Assembly (NCBI RefSeq): GCF_002573715.1
Contig: NZ_PDHM01000019.1
Location: 1-64,000 of the forward strand
Direction of reading: 5' to 3'
Source of the DNA: Paenibacillus sp. EZ-K15
Lineage (GTDB): Bacteria; Bacillota; Bacilli; Paenibacillales; Paenibacillaceae
Length of the DNA: 64,000 nt
Below are positions 1 to 9,072 of this stretch, piece after piece. The stretch's first letter is position 1. Each line of letters starts with the position of its first letter. The notes under the pieces were generated by a model. It was not told where the DNA came from. It was given only the letters and a program-made list of their open reading frames with translations, and searched no databases. Made by a program: the position numbers and the translations under genes.

Positions 1-39
1 TTTGTCTTAGTAGGTTTATTATTACTACAAGTTTAAGAG

Positions 40-174
40 GTGTCCACTTTTTATTCTAGGTGCATATTGTTTATTATCTTAATTATTATTGGAGTTACCC
101 CAACTTTTTATAGATTCAACAAACGAATAAATCTATTAGAAGAGCGCATTAGCAAACTTGAAAACAAAGATTGA
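40..174 (+). CDS. Possible small single-pass membrane peptide
   Basis: A 44-codon frame opens at GTG 40; a shorter version would start at TTG 67 behind an AGGTG. It encodes a hydrophobic stretch (ILFIILIIIG) followed by a basic, then heptad-like charged tail (INLLEERISKLENK). That is the layout of a one-pass microprotein with a short coiled coil. A hairpin terminator follows 19 nt after the stop, which supports transcription on this strand. The first 36 bases of the window (frame 1, ending TAA at 34) could be the tail of another membrane protein. The ribosome site is poor and no family is recognised. Confidence 0.3.
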   Translation: MSTFYSRCILFIILIIIGVTPTFYRFNKRINLLEERISKLENKD

Positions 175-192
175 ATATCAGAGCGTAAAAAA

Positions 193-222
193 AACGGCCT
201 AACCCACAAGGAAAAGGCTGTT
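193..222. terminator. Bidirectional rho-independent terminator
   Basis: AACGGCCT and AGGCTGTT form an 8-bp stem with one G-U pair around a 14-nt loop. It is flanked by an A-run on the left and a T-rich stretch on the right, and lies between two convergent small reading frames. Confidence 0.6.
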
Positions 223-229
223 TGCTTTA

Positions 230-469
230 TTATCTGCAATCTTCTTTTTTGAACGTTCCAGCATCGTCTGTACCACACTTTTTGTAATCCCCATCTCTAG
301 GGCCACCACAGACAGCTGGCTGCGAGTACGACTGGATAGTAACGGTGCGCTGTAGTCCTAATATATGGTGTGTGCCCCTCCTCGCTCCTCCATAGGGCGA
401 ATATGGAGCCATTCGATACTGTACATTGGTTAGCATACTCAAGGCTAAACCCATAATGGTGATCCACAT
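230..469 (-). CDS. Small cysteine-containing protein, possibly exported
   Basis: A 79-residue protein of unknown function. The start is well defined: GGAGG lies 6 nt upstream of ATG 469. The N-terminus is hydrophobic (MWITIMGLALSML) and could act as a membrane anchor or export signal, although it lacks the usual basic residues. The rest is polar, Gly/Tyr/Arg rich, with three cysteines in the C-terminal third (AVCGG, KKCGT, EDCR). An overlapping minus-strand frame at 297-509 has no such ribosome site and was rejected. A terminator lies just downstream (193-222), so this appears to be a monocistronic unit. Confidence 0.55.
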   Translation of the reverse strand: MWITIMGLALSMLTNVQYRMAPYSPYGGARRGTHHILGLQRTVTIQSYSQPAVCGGPRDGDYKKCGTDDAGTFKKEDCR

Positions 470-543
470 TTCGTTCCTCCCTTAAGTCCATAATGTAATC
501 TAATATCATTCATAACATTGACGTTAACGTGGAAGTCAACCGC

Positions 544-582
544 AAAAAACGCCGCATTGTCTATAAGACAACACGGCGCTTT
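544..582 (-). terminator. Terminator of the alpha-galactosidase gene
   Basis: On the minus strand CGCCG and TTGTCT pair with their complements (2-nt internal loop each side, 3-nt apical loop), followed by a T6 run. It lies 21 nt past the alpha-galactosidase stop. Confidence 0.75.
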
Positions 583-598
583 CTATTTAGGCAGTATC

Positions 599-2710
599 TT
601 ATCCCAATTTCTGTATCCGATACACCAAGCTGTCAAAATCCCCGCGCAGCGGCAGCTCGATCCCGATGTTCATGAGTGCCCTGCCGCTCCACGTACCTTC
701 AAGCCCCTCGATGCCATACGACTGATCGGCTTGCAGTCCGGTCAGCTGCAGTCTCGGCAGCGGCTCGCCCAGCTTCTGGCTGTGCAGGAACGCAAACAGC
801 ACGTTGTCGCTGCCGTCTTCGCTGCCGTACTGCACGGCCATTACGCCTTTATGCCGAAGCGAGTCGCGGCGATACTGGCTGCCGAACTGAACCAGATGGC
901 GAATGGATTTATACTGCGCCACATATTCGGCTGATTCCGCAACCAGCTCATCGCTCCACTCATTCAGGTTGGAGCCGATGCCGAGCGTTCCCATCATGGC
1001 GCTGTGGAAGCGGTATTTCAGGGATACCTGTCTGCGATTCATCCCTGTCGGCGACTCCGTCACCCAGCAGGTCATCATCCGCGGAGCATACGTGTACGAG
1101 AACCCCTCCTGAATGCTGAGGCGGTCAAAGGCATCGGTGTTATCGCTCGGCCAGGATTGGTCGGCATACCGGAAGATGCCCAGATCGATGCGCGCTCCGC
1201 CGCCGGCGCAGGTTTCAAACGCCACATGCGGGAATTTGCGCCGAAGCTCTGCCCAGATCTCGTACAGGCTCTGAACGTGGCGAATCCAGATCTCCTTCTG
1301 GCGGTGAAGCGGATGATCCTTCATGCCGGGTTCAGTCACAGTCCGGTTCATGTCCCATTTAATGAACTTGATGTCATGCTTCTCCAGCAGGTCCGTCATA
1401 AACCGCAAAATGTAAGCCTTAACCTCCGGCTTCGAAATGTTCAGCAGCAGCTGATTGCGAAGCTCCGAGCGCTCCCGCGTCTCGAAATGGTACACCCAAT
1501 CCGGGTGCTCCCGGTACAGATCGCTGTCCGGATTGACGGCCTCCGGCTCCACCCAGATGCCGAAATCCATGCCGAGCTCATGCACCTTGTCAATCAGCTC
1601 GCCGAGACCGTTCGGGAACTTCTTCCGGTTCACGAACCAATCGCCAAGCCCGGCGCGATCATGGTTGCGTCCGCCGAACCACCCGTCGTCCACAACGAAC
1701 AATTCCACGCCCATGCACGCGGCTCTTTCGGCCAAAGCCATTTGATCCTTGGCATTGACATCGAAGTACGTCGCCTCCCAGGAGTTATACAGGACCGGTC
1801 TCGTATCGCGGCCCGGCAGGACATCCGAATACTGATAGCGGTGCAGCCGCCGGCTCATCCCGCCAAAGCCGCCGCTGCTGTATCCCCCGACGAAGCCGGG
1901 CGTATCGAAGGCTTCTCCCGCTTCCAGCACCCACTCGCTGTCGAAATCATTGATGCCTCCGGTCACCCGAACATGATCGAACACCGTCCGCTCGGCCGTA
2001 ATCTTCCAGTTCCCGCTCCAGGCCAGCGCCCCGAACCAGACCTGCCCCGCCGATTCCGTGGCATGTCCGTCATCCAACGCAAACCACGGGTTGGCATGGC
2101 TGTCCGTAAAACCCCTACGGGATTCCAGCACCTTCTTTCCTTCAGTGAGGAAGGTGCTGCGCAGCTGAAATTCACCGGACCATTTTCCCGTCACGTGCGT
2201 GAGGCGGTATTCCGCCAGATAGGGGATGACCCATGCCGCGGATTGCACGTTCTCCAGCACGATATCCGCCTCGCCGCGGTTGACGATCCGGGCCGAACGT
2301 TCGATCAGGTCGCACTCGGGAACCGCCCGGTAGGACAGCTCCACTTCAAGCGGGTACGCTTCGTCCTTCATGACGATGATCAGCGTCTCCCTGCCTTCCG
2401 TCTGCAGCGTGCGATGTCCGGCATAACGAACCGCCAAGTCCCGCACACCATCCGGCATTCGGACCTTCAGGCTGGGCTCGCTGTATTTGACGCCGCCCCA
2501 GAAGCTGTATTCCTCCACCTCCGAATGGACTTCCGCGTCAAACGAGCTGTGTGATCTCGGCCGCAGCAGCGGCGCCGCGTCTTCGATCGCGACCGGCTCT
2601 CCCCAGTATAGATGCTGCAGATTGCCGCTGTCGTTGATGCCGAACAGATAGGAGCTGTTATCGGTTTGTATCGCAAACACGCGAAACTGTTCTTGGTATT
2701 GAATGGTCAC
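599..2710 (-). CDS. Alpha-galactosidase, family GH36
   Basis: A 703-residue retaining alpha-galactosidase that removes terminal alpha-galactosyl groups from raffinose-type or galactomannan oligosaccharides. No signal peptide is visible, so it should act in the cytoplasm on imported sugars. It shows the GH36 landmarks in order: an N-terminal beta-sandwich, WEATYFDV (about 311), DDGWFGGRN (341), KWDMNR with the expected nucleophile D453, and WPSDNTDAFDR with the expected acid/base D523. The 70-residue spacing of these two aspartates matches what I recall for the Geobacillus enzymes. The start is GTG, with GGAAGG about 10 nt upstream. It is downstream of the solute-binding protein gene but separated from it by a terminator, so it may be read through weakly or have its own promoter. 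Confidence 0.95.
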   Translation of the reverse strand: MTIQYQEQFRVFAIQTDNSSYLFGINDSGNLQHLYWGEPVAIEDAAPLLRPRSHSSFDAEVHSEVEEYSFWGGVKYSEPSLKVRMPDGVRDLAVRYAGHRTLQTEGRETLIIVMKDEAYPLEVELSYRAVPECDLIERSARIVNRGEADIVLENVQSAAWVIPYLAEYRLTHVTGKWSGEFQLRSTFLTEGKKVLESRRGFTDSHANPWFALDDGHATESAGQVWFGALAWSGNWKITAERTVFDHVRVTGGINDFDSEWVLEAGEAFDTPGFVGGYSSGGFGGMSRRLHRYQYSDVLPGRDTRPVLYNSWEATYFDVNAKDQMALAERAACMGVELFVVDDGWFGGRNHDRAGLGDWFVNRKKFPNGLGELIDKVHELGMDFGIWVEPEAVNPDSDLYREHPDWVYHFETRERSELRNQLLLNISKPEVKAYILRFMTDLLEKHDIKFIKWDMNRTVTEPGMKDHPLHRQKEIWIRHVQSLYEIWAELRRKFPHVAFETCAGGGARIDLGIFRYADQSWPSDNTDAFDRLSIQEGFSYTYAPRMMTCWVTESPTGMNRRQVSLKYRFHSAMMGTLGIGSNLNEWSDELVAESAEYVAQYKSIRHLVQFGSQYRRDSLRHKGVMAVQYGSEDGSDNVLFAFLHSQKLGEPLPRLQLTGLQADQSYGIEGLEGTWSGRALMNIGIELPLRGDFDSLVYRIQKLG

Positions 2711-2761
2711 AGAATATCATCCTTCCGATTCGTGTTGATATAGTTTTTGCCTGCGCAAGAA

Positions 2762-2800
2762 TAAAAGGAGAGCCAAAAGACGAAGCATCTTTTGACTCCC
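2762..2800 (-). terminator. Terminator between solute-binding protein and GH36 genes
   Basis: On the minus strand, a strong stem (GGAGTCAAAAGA pairing with TCTTTTGGCTCTCC, 7-nt loop TGCTTCG) is followed by TTTTATT. It lies 11 nt past the stop of the binding-protein gene. Confidence 0.85.
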
Positions 2801-2810
2801 CTTGGCCAGA

Positions 2811-4424
2811 TTATTTGCCCCACAGCTCTTGACGTTTGTTGAAGTTGTCCGTATAAATCTTTTCCAGCTTGGCCAGACCAGCCGCCTCGATCTCGGCCAT
2901 CATCTGGTTATAGGATTCCACCACTTGGTCCTCGGACGGCGACAGGGCCATCTTCAGGAAATATTTATTAATGGTGTCGTTCACCTTCGTTTCCATAATG
3001 GCTTCCGGCGTTCCGCCAGCCGGACCCAGGTTGTCGTACGGCGCCGTATCAAACGACGTATCGGCCAGGTTCTTGATCGCCAGATCCGTGACCGGATCGG
3101 TCTGGTAACGGCCCATCAAGTCATACGGGGTTCCGTCCTCGCCGGGACCGTTCTTGATCATCCAGGTCCACTTGCGAATGCCCGTCGTACGGGAAGCTTC
3201 GTCCCAATTCTTCTTGAAGGCGTCCAGCACTTCTTGTCTTGGTACATGCTTGCCGTCCTTCATGTCCCAATGCTCGCCCTCTACTCCCCACATCAGCAGA
3301 TACTGGCCTTCCTCGCTGGCCAGGAAATCCAGAAGCTTCATCGTCCGGACCGGATCCTTGTTGGAGCGGCTGATGGCAACGCCGTCCCAGCCCAGGGAGC
3401 TCTTCGGTCCGTAAGTGGCCTCTTCCGGCTTCACGCCCGGGGCCAGCACTTTATATTGGTAGAACTGACGCTCTTCCTCTGTTGCCTTATCGGCTGCTTC
3501 GGTTTTGAGCAGCGCATTCGCATTTCCTACATTCCAGAGTGCTTCCGCCGTGGCAAATACGTTGCCGTTGCCGAGCTTCTGCTCGAACTGCTTGGTCTTC
3601 ATCGTTGCCCATTCTTTATCGAGCAGGCCTTTGCGGTAAAGGGAATTCAGATATTTGACCATTTCGAGATAACGCGGATCGCGGACGTCCTTCTTCAGCC
3701 CCCCGTTCGTTTCGTAATACGGCATCATGCCGTACATGCCCTTGAAGCTGCCGGTCACCGCTCCGACATTCTCGCCGTTGAGCGTCATCGGAATGCTCTC
3801 TTTTCCGTCGATGGTTGGATATTTCTCCTTAAACTTAACGAGCAGCTCCTCGAATTCCTCCGCGGTAAACGGTTCCCCGTTGTTCACCTTATCGCCGACG
3901 CCCAGCTCCTTCATAATATCCATGCGCATCATAAATCCGAATACCGGGTACTGCTCCAAGCCGTACCAGTTGGAGAAATAATAATTGTTGCCGTCCTCGC
4001 TTCGCGTTTTGGCGAGCGTGTCGCCGTACATTTTTTGGATATTCGGTCCGTGCTCTTCAATCAGGTCATTCAGCGGGATCACCGCGCCCGAGGTAATATA
4101 CTTGTTCATGATATCGCTTCCACGACTCATCAAAATAACGTCCGGAAGATCGCCGCTGGCCAGCATCAGATTCAGCTTCTCAACCGGATTGCCCGTAGGC
4201 TGCTGGATCTCGACGGTCACGCCTGTTTTTTCCGTAATCACTTTAGCGACCGGATTCGTAAAGGCATCCCCCGTGTTTTGGTCAAACCAGGTTAACGTGA
4301 TCGGCGCGCTGCTGTCCGCATTCGTACCGCTGTCTCCGCCCGATGCCGCCTTCTGGTTGCCGCCGCAAGCCGAAAGCGTTGTCATAACGAGGGCTGCTGC
4401 CAGAATCAATTTTAATTTCTTCAT
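2811..4424 (-). CDS. Extracellular solute-binding lipoprotein of a sugar ABC importer
   Basis: A 537-residue lipoprotein of the LipO/YtcQ branch of family-1 extracellular solute-binding proteins. It should capture an oligosaccharide at the outer face of the membrane and deliver it to the LplB/YtcP-type permeases encoded at 8076-9966. It has a lipoprotein signal with lipobox LSAC (C20), a Gly/Ser-rich linker, then the binding fold starting near ITLTWFDQN. AAAGGGG lies upstream of the ATG. The gene follows the kinase gene after 122 nt and is probably controlled by that two-component system. As is usual for this importer type, no ATPase gene is nearby, so a shared MsmX-type ATPase is likely (inference). 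Confidence 0.92.
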   Translation of the reverse strand: MKKLKLILAAALVMTTLSACGGNQKAASGGDSGTNADSSAPITLTWFDQNTGDAFTNPVAKVITEKTGVTVEIQQPTGNPVEKLNLMLASGDLPDVILMSRGSDIMNKYITSGAVIPLNDLIEEHGPNIQKMYGDTLAKTRSEDGNNYYFSNWYGLEQYPVFGFMMRMDIMKELGVGDKVNNGEPFTAEEFEELLVKFKEKYPTIDGKESIPMTLNGENVGAVTGSFKGMYGMMPYYETNGGLKKDVRDPRYLEMVKYLNSLYRKGLLDKEWATMKTKQFEQKLGNGNVFATAEALWNVGNANALLKTEAADKATEEERQFYQYKVLAPGVKPEEATYGPKSSLGWDGVAISRSNKDPVRTMKLLDFLASEEGQYLLMWGVEGEHWDMKDGKHVPRQEVLDAFKKNWDEASRTTGIRKWTWMIKNGPGEDGTPYDLMGRYQTDPVTDLAIKNLADTSFDTAPYDNLGPAGGTPEAIMETKVNDTINKYFLKMALSPSEDQVVESYNQMMAEIEAAGLAKLEKIYTDNFNKRQELWGK

Positions 4425-4546
4425 TCCCTGAACCCCTTTCTAAGGTCGTCATATTCAAAAGCTCGAATATATCTATCATTGTAAAAATCGGGAGTTCATT
4501 GATCTATAACGCAATCTTACAATCCATGATGCAAAATGTCTTTCAT

Positions 4547-6382
4547 TCAGGGTAACGCCTGCTGCGGGTCCCGTTCGTTTGCAGGATGCCTATCGAAGAT
4601 TACAGGTATCCGAATGGTCACCGCGGTTCCGATGCCGAGCCGGCTGAAGATGCTGACGCCATATTCTTCCCCGTAGGTCAATTTGATCCGGTCATCCACA
4701 TTTTTCACGCCGTATCCAGGCAGATTATCCGATTTGTTCAGCGCGTGATCGAGCTGTTCGGGCTTCATCCCGATGCCGTCGTCGATGACCTGGAGCAAGA
4801 TGTCGTCCCCCTCCTGCTTGAGCTTCACGTTAATGTTGATTCCCGATTCGTCCCCAATGGCATGATTAATGCAGTTCTCGATGAACGGCTGCAGAATCAG
4901 CTTGATCGTCGTGTTCCCGAACAGCTGCTCATCCAGGTCGTAATGCATATGAAGCTTGTCCCGGAACCGGATCTTCTGGATCGCGACATAATTCTTCACT
5001 AGATTGATTTCCTGCTCCAGCAGAATGATGCGCTTTCCTTTATTCAGCGACACCCTGTAATACTTGGCCAAATAATTGACCATCTGGTACACCTGCATAG
5101 CCCCTTCTTTGATCGCCAGGGAAGAGATCGAGGACAAGGTGTTGTACAGAAAATGGGGGTTGATCTGGGCCTGGAGCGTATTCAGCTCCGACTCCTTCCT
5201 TGCGATCTCCTTCACGTACACGTCATGGATCAGGGATTGTATGGTCGAGGCCATCTTATTGAACGCAAAGGACACTTGACCAATCTCGTCATGTCCCATC
5301 GGCTTAATCGACAGCCGGAAATCTCCGCGCTCCACCTTCCGGATCTGCTGCAGCAGCACCTCAATGCGCTTGGTCATGACCTTGGTCGTAAAATAGAGCA
5401 TCAGGATGGCAATGCCAATTGCCAGTACGGAGAACCAGATGACGTTCTTGGTCGCCTGATTCGCATTGGCCAGCAGCTCGTCGTAGGGCACGGTGATGAC
5501 CGTGGACCAGCCGTTGCTGAGCTTTTTATACGTGAAAAAACGCTCCTGGCCGTTAATCTTCATATCGAATGAACCCGCATCCCGGGTCATCCGCTCCTGA
5601 ATCGGAAACACGTCGAACAGTTTGTTCGATTGGAGGTTCTGATCTCCCGTGCTGATCACGCCGCCAAACTCGTCGATAATATAGACGCTTTTGTTGTCGT
5701 TCTCCATTTTGATCAGGGAGTAGAATTCGTTCGCGTTAATGTCCATGGTCAAAATCCCGTACGGATGCTGCAGGCTGAAATAACTTAACGAACGGGCAAT
5801 GGTGATATGTGCATCATCGGCCTTGAAATTCCCGGAATGGAAGTACACCGTATTGCCGGCGGCATCCAGCACCTGCTCCTCCTTCGCCCGGGGCAGCTCT
5901 TCCGTATATTTGACGTATTGGCCGTCGGAATAAAGGGTATGGTTCCCCGTATAAATCGTGATGCCCAGAATGTTGGCATTCAGGGTCATCAGGGACGGCA
6001 GCGTCCGGTTGATATATTGGAAGGCATCCAGATAATAGTACGCCTGCTCATAATCGGTAGACAGATAATTGCGGAGCTGCGCATCCATGTAGAGGATGTT
6101 CGACAGCTGATTGTAATACTCCAGCCGCTTCTCCACGTTGGTGTTAATCTGTGCCAGCGATCCGCCCAAGGCCGTATAGGTATGCTCCGTAATCGTGCTG
6201 CGGGTCGAAGAATACGAATAATAGATCAGCAGCGAGAACGGCAGGATGATCACGATCAGAAAGATGAAAAAGAACTTGTGCCGGAGCCGCCAATTGGTGT
6301 ATGCGCGTAAGTGCGCGAACGGGAAAGCCCCTGCCAGACGGCTCCACGGGCCGGACGGGCTAGATGTTTTTGCGGTATTCAT
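4547..6382 (-). CDS. YesM-type sensor histidine kinase
   Basis: A 611-residue membrane kinase that should sense an external sugar signal and phosphorylate the adjacent AraC-type regulator. Order of parts: cytoplasmic N-tail, TM1 (about 37-57), a roughly 260-residue extracellular sensor region, TM2 (about 314-333), a HAMP linker (to about 385), a His-kinase domain with INPHFLYN (phospho-acceptor H410), and a HATPase domain with the N-box QPFIENCINHAI and DDGIGM. Its start overlaps the end of the regulator gene by 23 nt, so the two are probably translationally coupled. This family typically sits beside LplB/YtcP/LipO transport genes, as here. Confidence 0.93.
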   Translation of the reverse strand: MNTAKTSSPSGPWSRLAGAFPFAHLRAYTNWRLRHKFFFIFLIVIILPFSLLIYYSYSSTRSTITEHTYTALGGSLAQINTNVEKRLEYYNQLSNILYMDAQLRNYLSTDYEQAYYYLDAFQYINRTLPSLMTLNANILGITIYTGNHTLYSDGQYVKYTEELPRAKEEQVLDAAGNTVYFHSGNFKADDAHITIARSLSYFSLQHPYGILTMDINANEFYSLIKMENDNKSVYIIDEFGGVISTGDQNLQSNKLFDVFPIQERMTRDAGSFDMKINGQERFFTYKKLSNGWSTVITVPYDELLANANQATKNVIWFSVLAIGIAILMLYFTTKVMTKRIEVLLQQIRKVERGDFRLSIKPMGHDEIGQVSFAFNKMASTIQSLIHDVYVKEIARKESELNTLQAQINPHFLYNTLSSISSLAIKEGAMQVYQMVNYLAKYYRVSLNKGKRIILLEQEINLVKNYVAIQKIRFRDKLHMHYDLDEQLFGNTTIKLILQPFIENCINHAIGDESGININVKLKQEGDDILLQVIDDGIGMKPEQLDHALNKSDNLPGYGVKNVDDRIKLTYGEEYGVSIFSRLGIGTAVTIRIPVIFDRHPANERDPQQALP

Positions 6383-7907
6383 TCGGCGTAACTCCTTGGC
6401 TTTTTAAGAATAAGGAAATGAAGTAGGATGTGCTCTCATAACCGACCCTTTGGGCGATGTCCTGCACTTTGAGCGAATCGTCGGCCAGCAGCTCCTTGGC
6501 TTTGTTCAGCCGGATTCTCGTTAGGTAATCATGGATCGTCATCCCGGTTTTCTCCTTAAAGATGGAACGCAGGTAGTTGGGAGACAGATATACCTGATCG
6601 GACAAGCTGTTGATCGTGATGGCCTGGTGATAGGTCTGGTCGATCGTCGTGCGCACCTGGTGCACCAGCCTTGCATTTTTGTCCATGAACCGGTGTTCCA
6701 GCGTCCGAATCGCATGCCCGGCGAAATCCATGATGATTGCTTCGATTTCAATAATGGTTCGGCACTGATAGATGGCATGGTAAAGCTCCGCACGCTTGTG
6801 GCTCTCCGTGATCGGTTCGTGGATCCCCTCCAGCAGACGCTCCACCAGTCCGATGGCAAAGTCGCACACTTCGGTTTTTCGGATTCGCAGCATGACCAGC
6901 CGGTTGAAGTAATCCCGCAGCTTCTGCGCTGCCTGCTCGGATGCCAGCTGATGAATGTCCTCGAAATAGGCCGTTTCTTGGAAAGGAGGAATTTGCCGGC
7001 TCTCCAGCAGCCGCAACACGTCCTTGGCATAGATGACTCTCCCGTTCCCGACGTAAAACATCTCCTCCAACATCACCCGCGTCTCCCGGTATAAATCCTG
7101 GATGCGGGACAGCTCTTCCGGCTCCTCGTTCACGGCCGCGGTCATCGTAAAGCCCAGCGTATCCTGCATCCGCTTCAGCAGATCCTCCCACGTAAAGCGG
7201 CTCAGATGGCTGGCGGCATCCATGAAGATGCCCAGCTCGCCTTCCCGGCAGATGACCAGATCCGCCTCGAGTTTCTTGTCCGCAAGCCACTCCTCCATAT
7301 GCGTCTGCAGGCGCGCCATGCCATCCTCGAGGGACAGCCCCGGCTGCGCAGCGTGCGGAGCATCGATGCCAAGCAGCGTAAGGGTATACGTTCTCGGCTC
7401 CGTATGGCGGGACAGCTTATGGTAGCTGGCAGCGAGGTTTCGGAATCGCTCCTCGTTCTGCTCGAATATCATCTCTCGTACAATATTGGATTTGGTCACG
7501 CGAATGGAGCGGTTCTTCATCCGCACTTCCTCGCAGCGCCGTTTGACTTTATCGATAACGCTTACAATTTCGCTCAGATCCAGCGGCTTCAATAAATAGC
7601 CGACGGCTCCCACGTTTAAGGCCGACTTCACATAATTGAATTCATCGTGTCCAGTCAGGAAGACGAACTGAATCCAGTCGAATAACTCACTCACCCGTTT
7701 CGCCATATCGAGCCCGTTCATGACGGGCATCTGGACGTCCGTCAGTACGATATCGGGCTGAATCACCTCGATCTTCTCAAGGGCATCCCTGCCGTTCAGG
7801 GCAGTTCCGGCCACATATATCCCCATCTCTTCCCAACGAATATAATCTCGGATCATCTCTAGCTCTAGCTCTTCGTCATCTACGAGAAAAATGCTATACA
7901 TGCTCAT
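6360..7907 (-). CDS. YesN-type response regulator with AraC DNA-binding domain
   Basis: A 515-residue cytoplasmic transcription factor. The N-terminal receiver has the acidic pair D10/D11 and the phospho-acceptor D57 in LTDVQMPVMNG. A long middle region of unknown fold follows. The last 100 residues hold two helix-turn-helix motifs of AraC type (SLSDQVYLSPNYLRSIF and DIAQRVGYESTSYF). It probably activates the divergent permease genes and the binding-protein gene in response to its kinase. Two ATGs compete: ATG 7907 sits only 1-2 nt from the AGGGGG site, while ATG 7901 (second Met) is 8 nt from it and is the better start. Confidence 0.93.
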   Translation of the reverse strand: MSMYSIFLVDDEELELEMIRDYIRWEEMGIYVAGTALNGRDALEKIEVIQPDIVLTDVQMPVMNGLDMAKRVSELFDWIQFVFLTGHDEFNYVKSALNVGAVGYLLKPLDLSEIVSVIDKVKRRCEEVRMKNRSIRVTKSNIVREMIFEQNEERFRNLAASYHKLSRHTEPRTYTLTLLGIDAPHAAQPGLSLEDGMARLQTHMEEWLADKKLEADLVICREGELGIFMDAASHLSRFTWEDLLKRMQDTLGFTMTAAVNEEPEELSRIQDLYRETRVMLEEMFYVGNGRVIYAKDVLRLLESRQIPPFQETAYFEDIHQLASEQAAQKLRDYFNRLVMLRIRKTEVCDFAIGLVERLLEGIHEPITESHKRAELYHAIYQCRTIIEIEAIIMDFAGHAIRTLEHRFMDKNARLVHQVRTTIDQTYHQAITINSLSDQVYLSPNYLRSIFKEKTGMTIHDYLTRIRLNKAKELLADDSLKVQDIAQRVGYESTSYFISLFLKSQGVTPNEYRKNI

Positions 7908-7945
7908 ACCCCCTGTGTCGGCTTTATCCCTTCATATTATAGCGA

Positions 7946-8009
7946 TTTCGTTATTTTAACTATGGGAACAAGCAATGTAAGTTATTTTCAAGCATCTTTC
8001 GTTACATTG
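7946..8009. promoter_or_regulatory. Repeat cluster, candidate binding region of the AraC-type regulator
   Basis: The divergent intergenic region holds a perfect 8-bp inverted repeat, CAATGTAA (7973-7980) and TTACATTG (8002-8009). It also holds direct repeats TTTCGTTA (7946 and 7997) and GTTATTTT (7950 and 7981, 31 bp apart, about three helical turns). The cluster ends 6 bp upstream of the -35 box of the permease promoter, the usual position for an activator. Its assignment to this regulator is inference. Confidence 0.45.
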
Positions 8010-8014
8010 TCATA

Positions 8015-8044
8015 TCGACACTCATTTTTTCCGAGTCTTATAAT
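8015..8044 (+). promoter_or_regulatory. Sigma-A-type promoter of the permease operon
   Basis: TCGACA (8015-8020) and a perfect TATAAT (8039-8044) are separated by 18 bp, about 30 bp upstream of the first permease start. The -35 has one mismatch to TTGACA, in keeping with activator assistance. Confidence 0.6.
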
Positions 8045-8075
8045 TTGAGTTAACTTGAGATGCGAGGTGCCCCAT

Positions 8076-9053
8076 ATGAAACCTGCTACAACCTTACAGA
8101 CGCGGAGTGACTTGAACTTAAGTCCTCATCGAAAAAGCCGCTGGGCCATGCTGAAGCAGCAGAAGTATCTATTCCTGATGATGCTGCCCGGACTGATCTG
8201 GGCCATTGTGTTTGCGTATACGCCCATGGTTGGTCTATACATGTCCTTCGTCAATTACCAGCCGACGCTCGGCGGCTTCTGGTCGACCCTGTTTACGAGC
8301 GAGTTCGTCGGCCTGGAATGGTTCCGTTACTTCTTCAACAACGGCGATTTCTGGATCGTCATGCGAAATACGCTGGCCTCCACGCTGATCACGCTTCTCT
8401 TCTCCTTCCCGATGCCGATCCTGATCGCCATCGCGATTAATGAGATTAAGAATGTGAAGTTCAAAAAGACGGTGCAAACCGCCTCCTATCTTCCCTATTT
8501 CATATCCTGGGTTATCGCGGCCAACATCATCGTGACCCTGCTCTCCTCGGACGGCGCGATTAACGGCATATTGAAATTCCTCCACATTACCGATGAAAGC
8601 GTTTTATTCCTGCAGAACGGCAAGTACTTCTGGTGGATCGTCGCGCTCGGCAATACGTGGAAGGATATGGGATACAGCTCGATTATGTATTTGGCAGCCA
8701 TCTCGTCCATCAACCAGGAGCTCTATGAAGCGGCCAAAGTCGATGGTGCCAACCGCTTTAAGCAGATCCGGTACATCACCCTGCCCCACCTGAAGCCAAC
8801 GATTGTCATTTTGCTGATTCTGGCGCTTGGCGGCATCCTGAACGCGGGCTTCGACCAGCACTTCCTGCTCGGCAATGACCTGACGCGGGATTACTCCGAC
8901 GTCCTGTCCACCTATTCTTTCCGCTACGGTATTCAGAACGGCATGTTCTCCTATGCGGCAGCCGTCGGCATGTTCAGCTCCGTGGTGGCGTTCATCATCG
9001 TGGTCATCGTCAACTATACGGCGAAGAAGCTGAACGGGCAGTCCCTATTCTAA
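8076..9053 (+). CDS. ABC sugar transporter permease, LplB type
   Basis: A 325-residue inner-membrane permease, first of a pair that forms the channel for the sugar bound by the lipoprotein at 2811-4424. Six hydrophobic segments are visible. The coupling-helix (EAA) motif is EAAKVDGANRFKQIRYITLP, which contacts the transport ATPase. ATG 8076 is chosen because GAGGTG lies 6 nt upstream; an in-frame TTG at 8055 lacks such a site. The second permease follows after 19 nt. Transcription is probably activated by the divergent YesN-type regulator. Confidence 0.93.
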   Translation: MKPATTLQTRSDLNLSPHRKSRWAMLKQQKYLFLMMLPGLIWAIVFAYTPMVGLYMSFVNYQPTLGGFWSTLFTSEFVGLEWFRYFFNNGDFWIVMRNTLASTLITLLFSFPMPILIAIAINEIKNVKFKKTVQTASYLPYFISWVIAANIIVTLLSSDGAINGILKFLHITDESVLFLQNGKYFWWIVALGNTWKDMGYSSIMYLAAISSINQELYEAAKVDGANRFKQIRYITLPHLKPTIVILLILALGGILNAGFDQHFLLGNDLTRDYSDVLSTYSFRYGIQNGMFSYAAAVGMFSSVVAFIIVVIVNYTAKKLNGQSLF

Positions 9054-9072
9054 ACCATAAGGAGGTACATCC

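Noticed and set aside
297..509. Minus-strand frame overlapping the small cysteine protein
   Set aside because: It has no ribosome site, while the overlapping gene at 230-469 has GGAGG at ideal spacing.
1004..2554. Long plus-strand frame of over 500 codons opposite the alpha-galactosidase
   Set aside because: It is the complement of a clear GH36 gene in high-GC codons; the protein is Arg/His/Pro rich and matches no domain.
2802..4295. Long plus-strand frame opposite the solute-binding protein
   Set aside because: Shadow of a gene with clear lipobox and family features; no ribosome site of its own.
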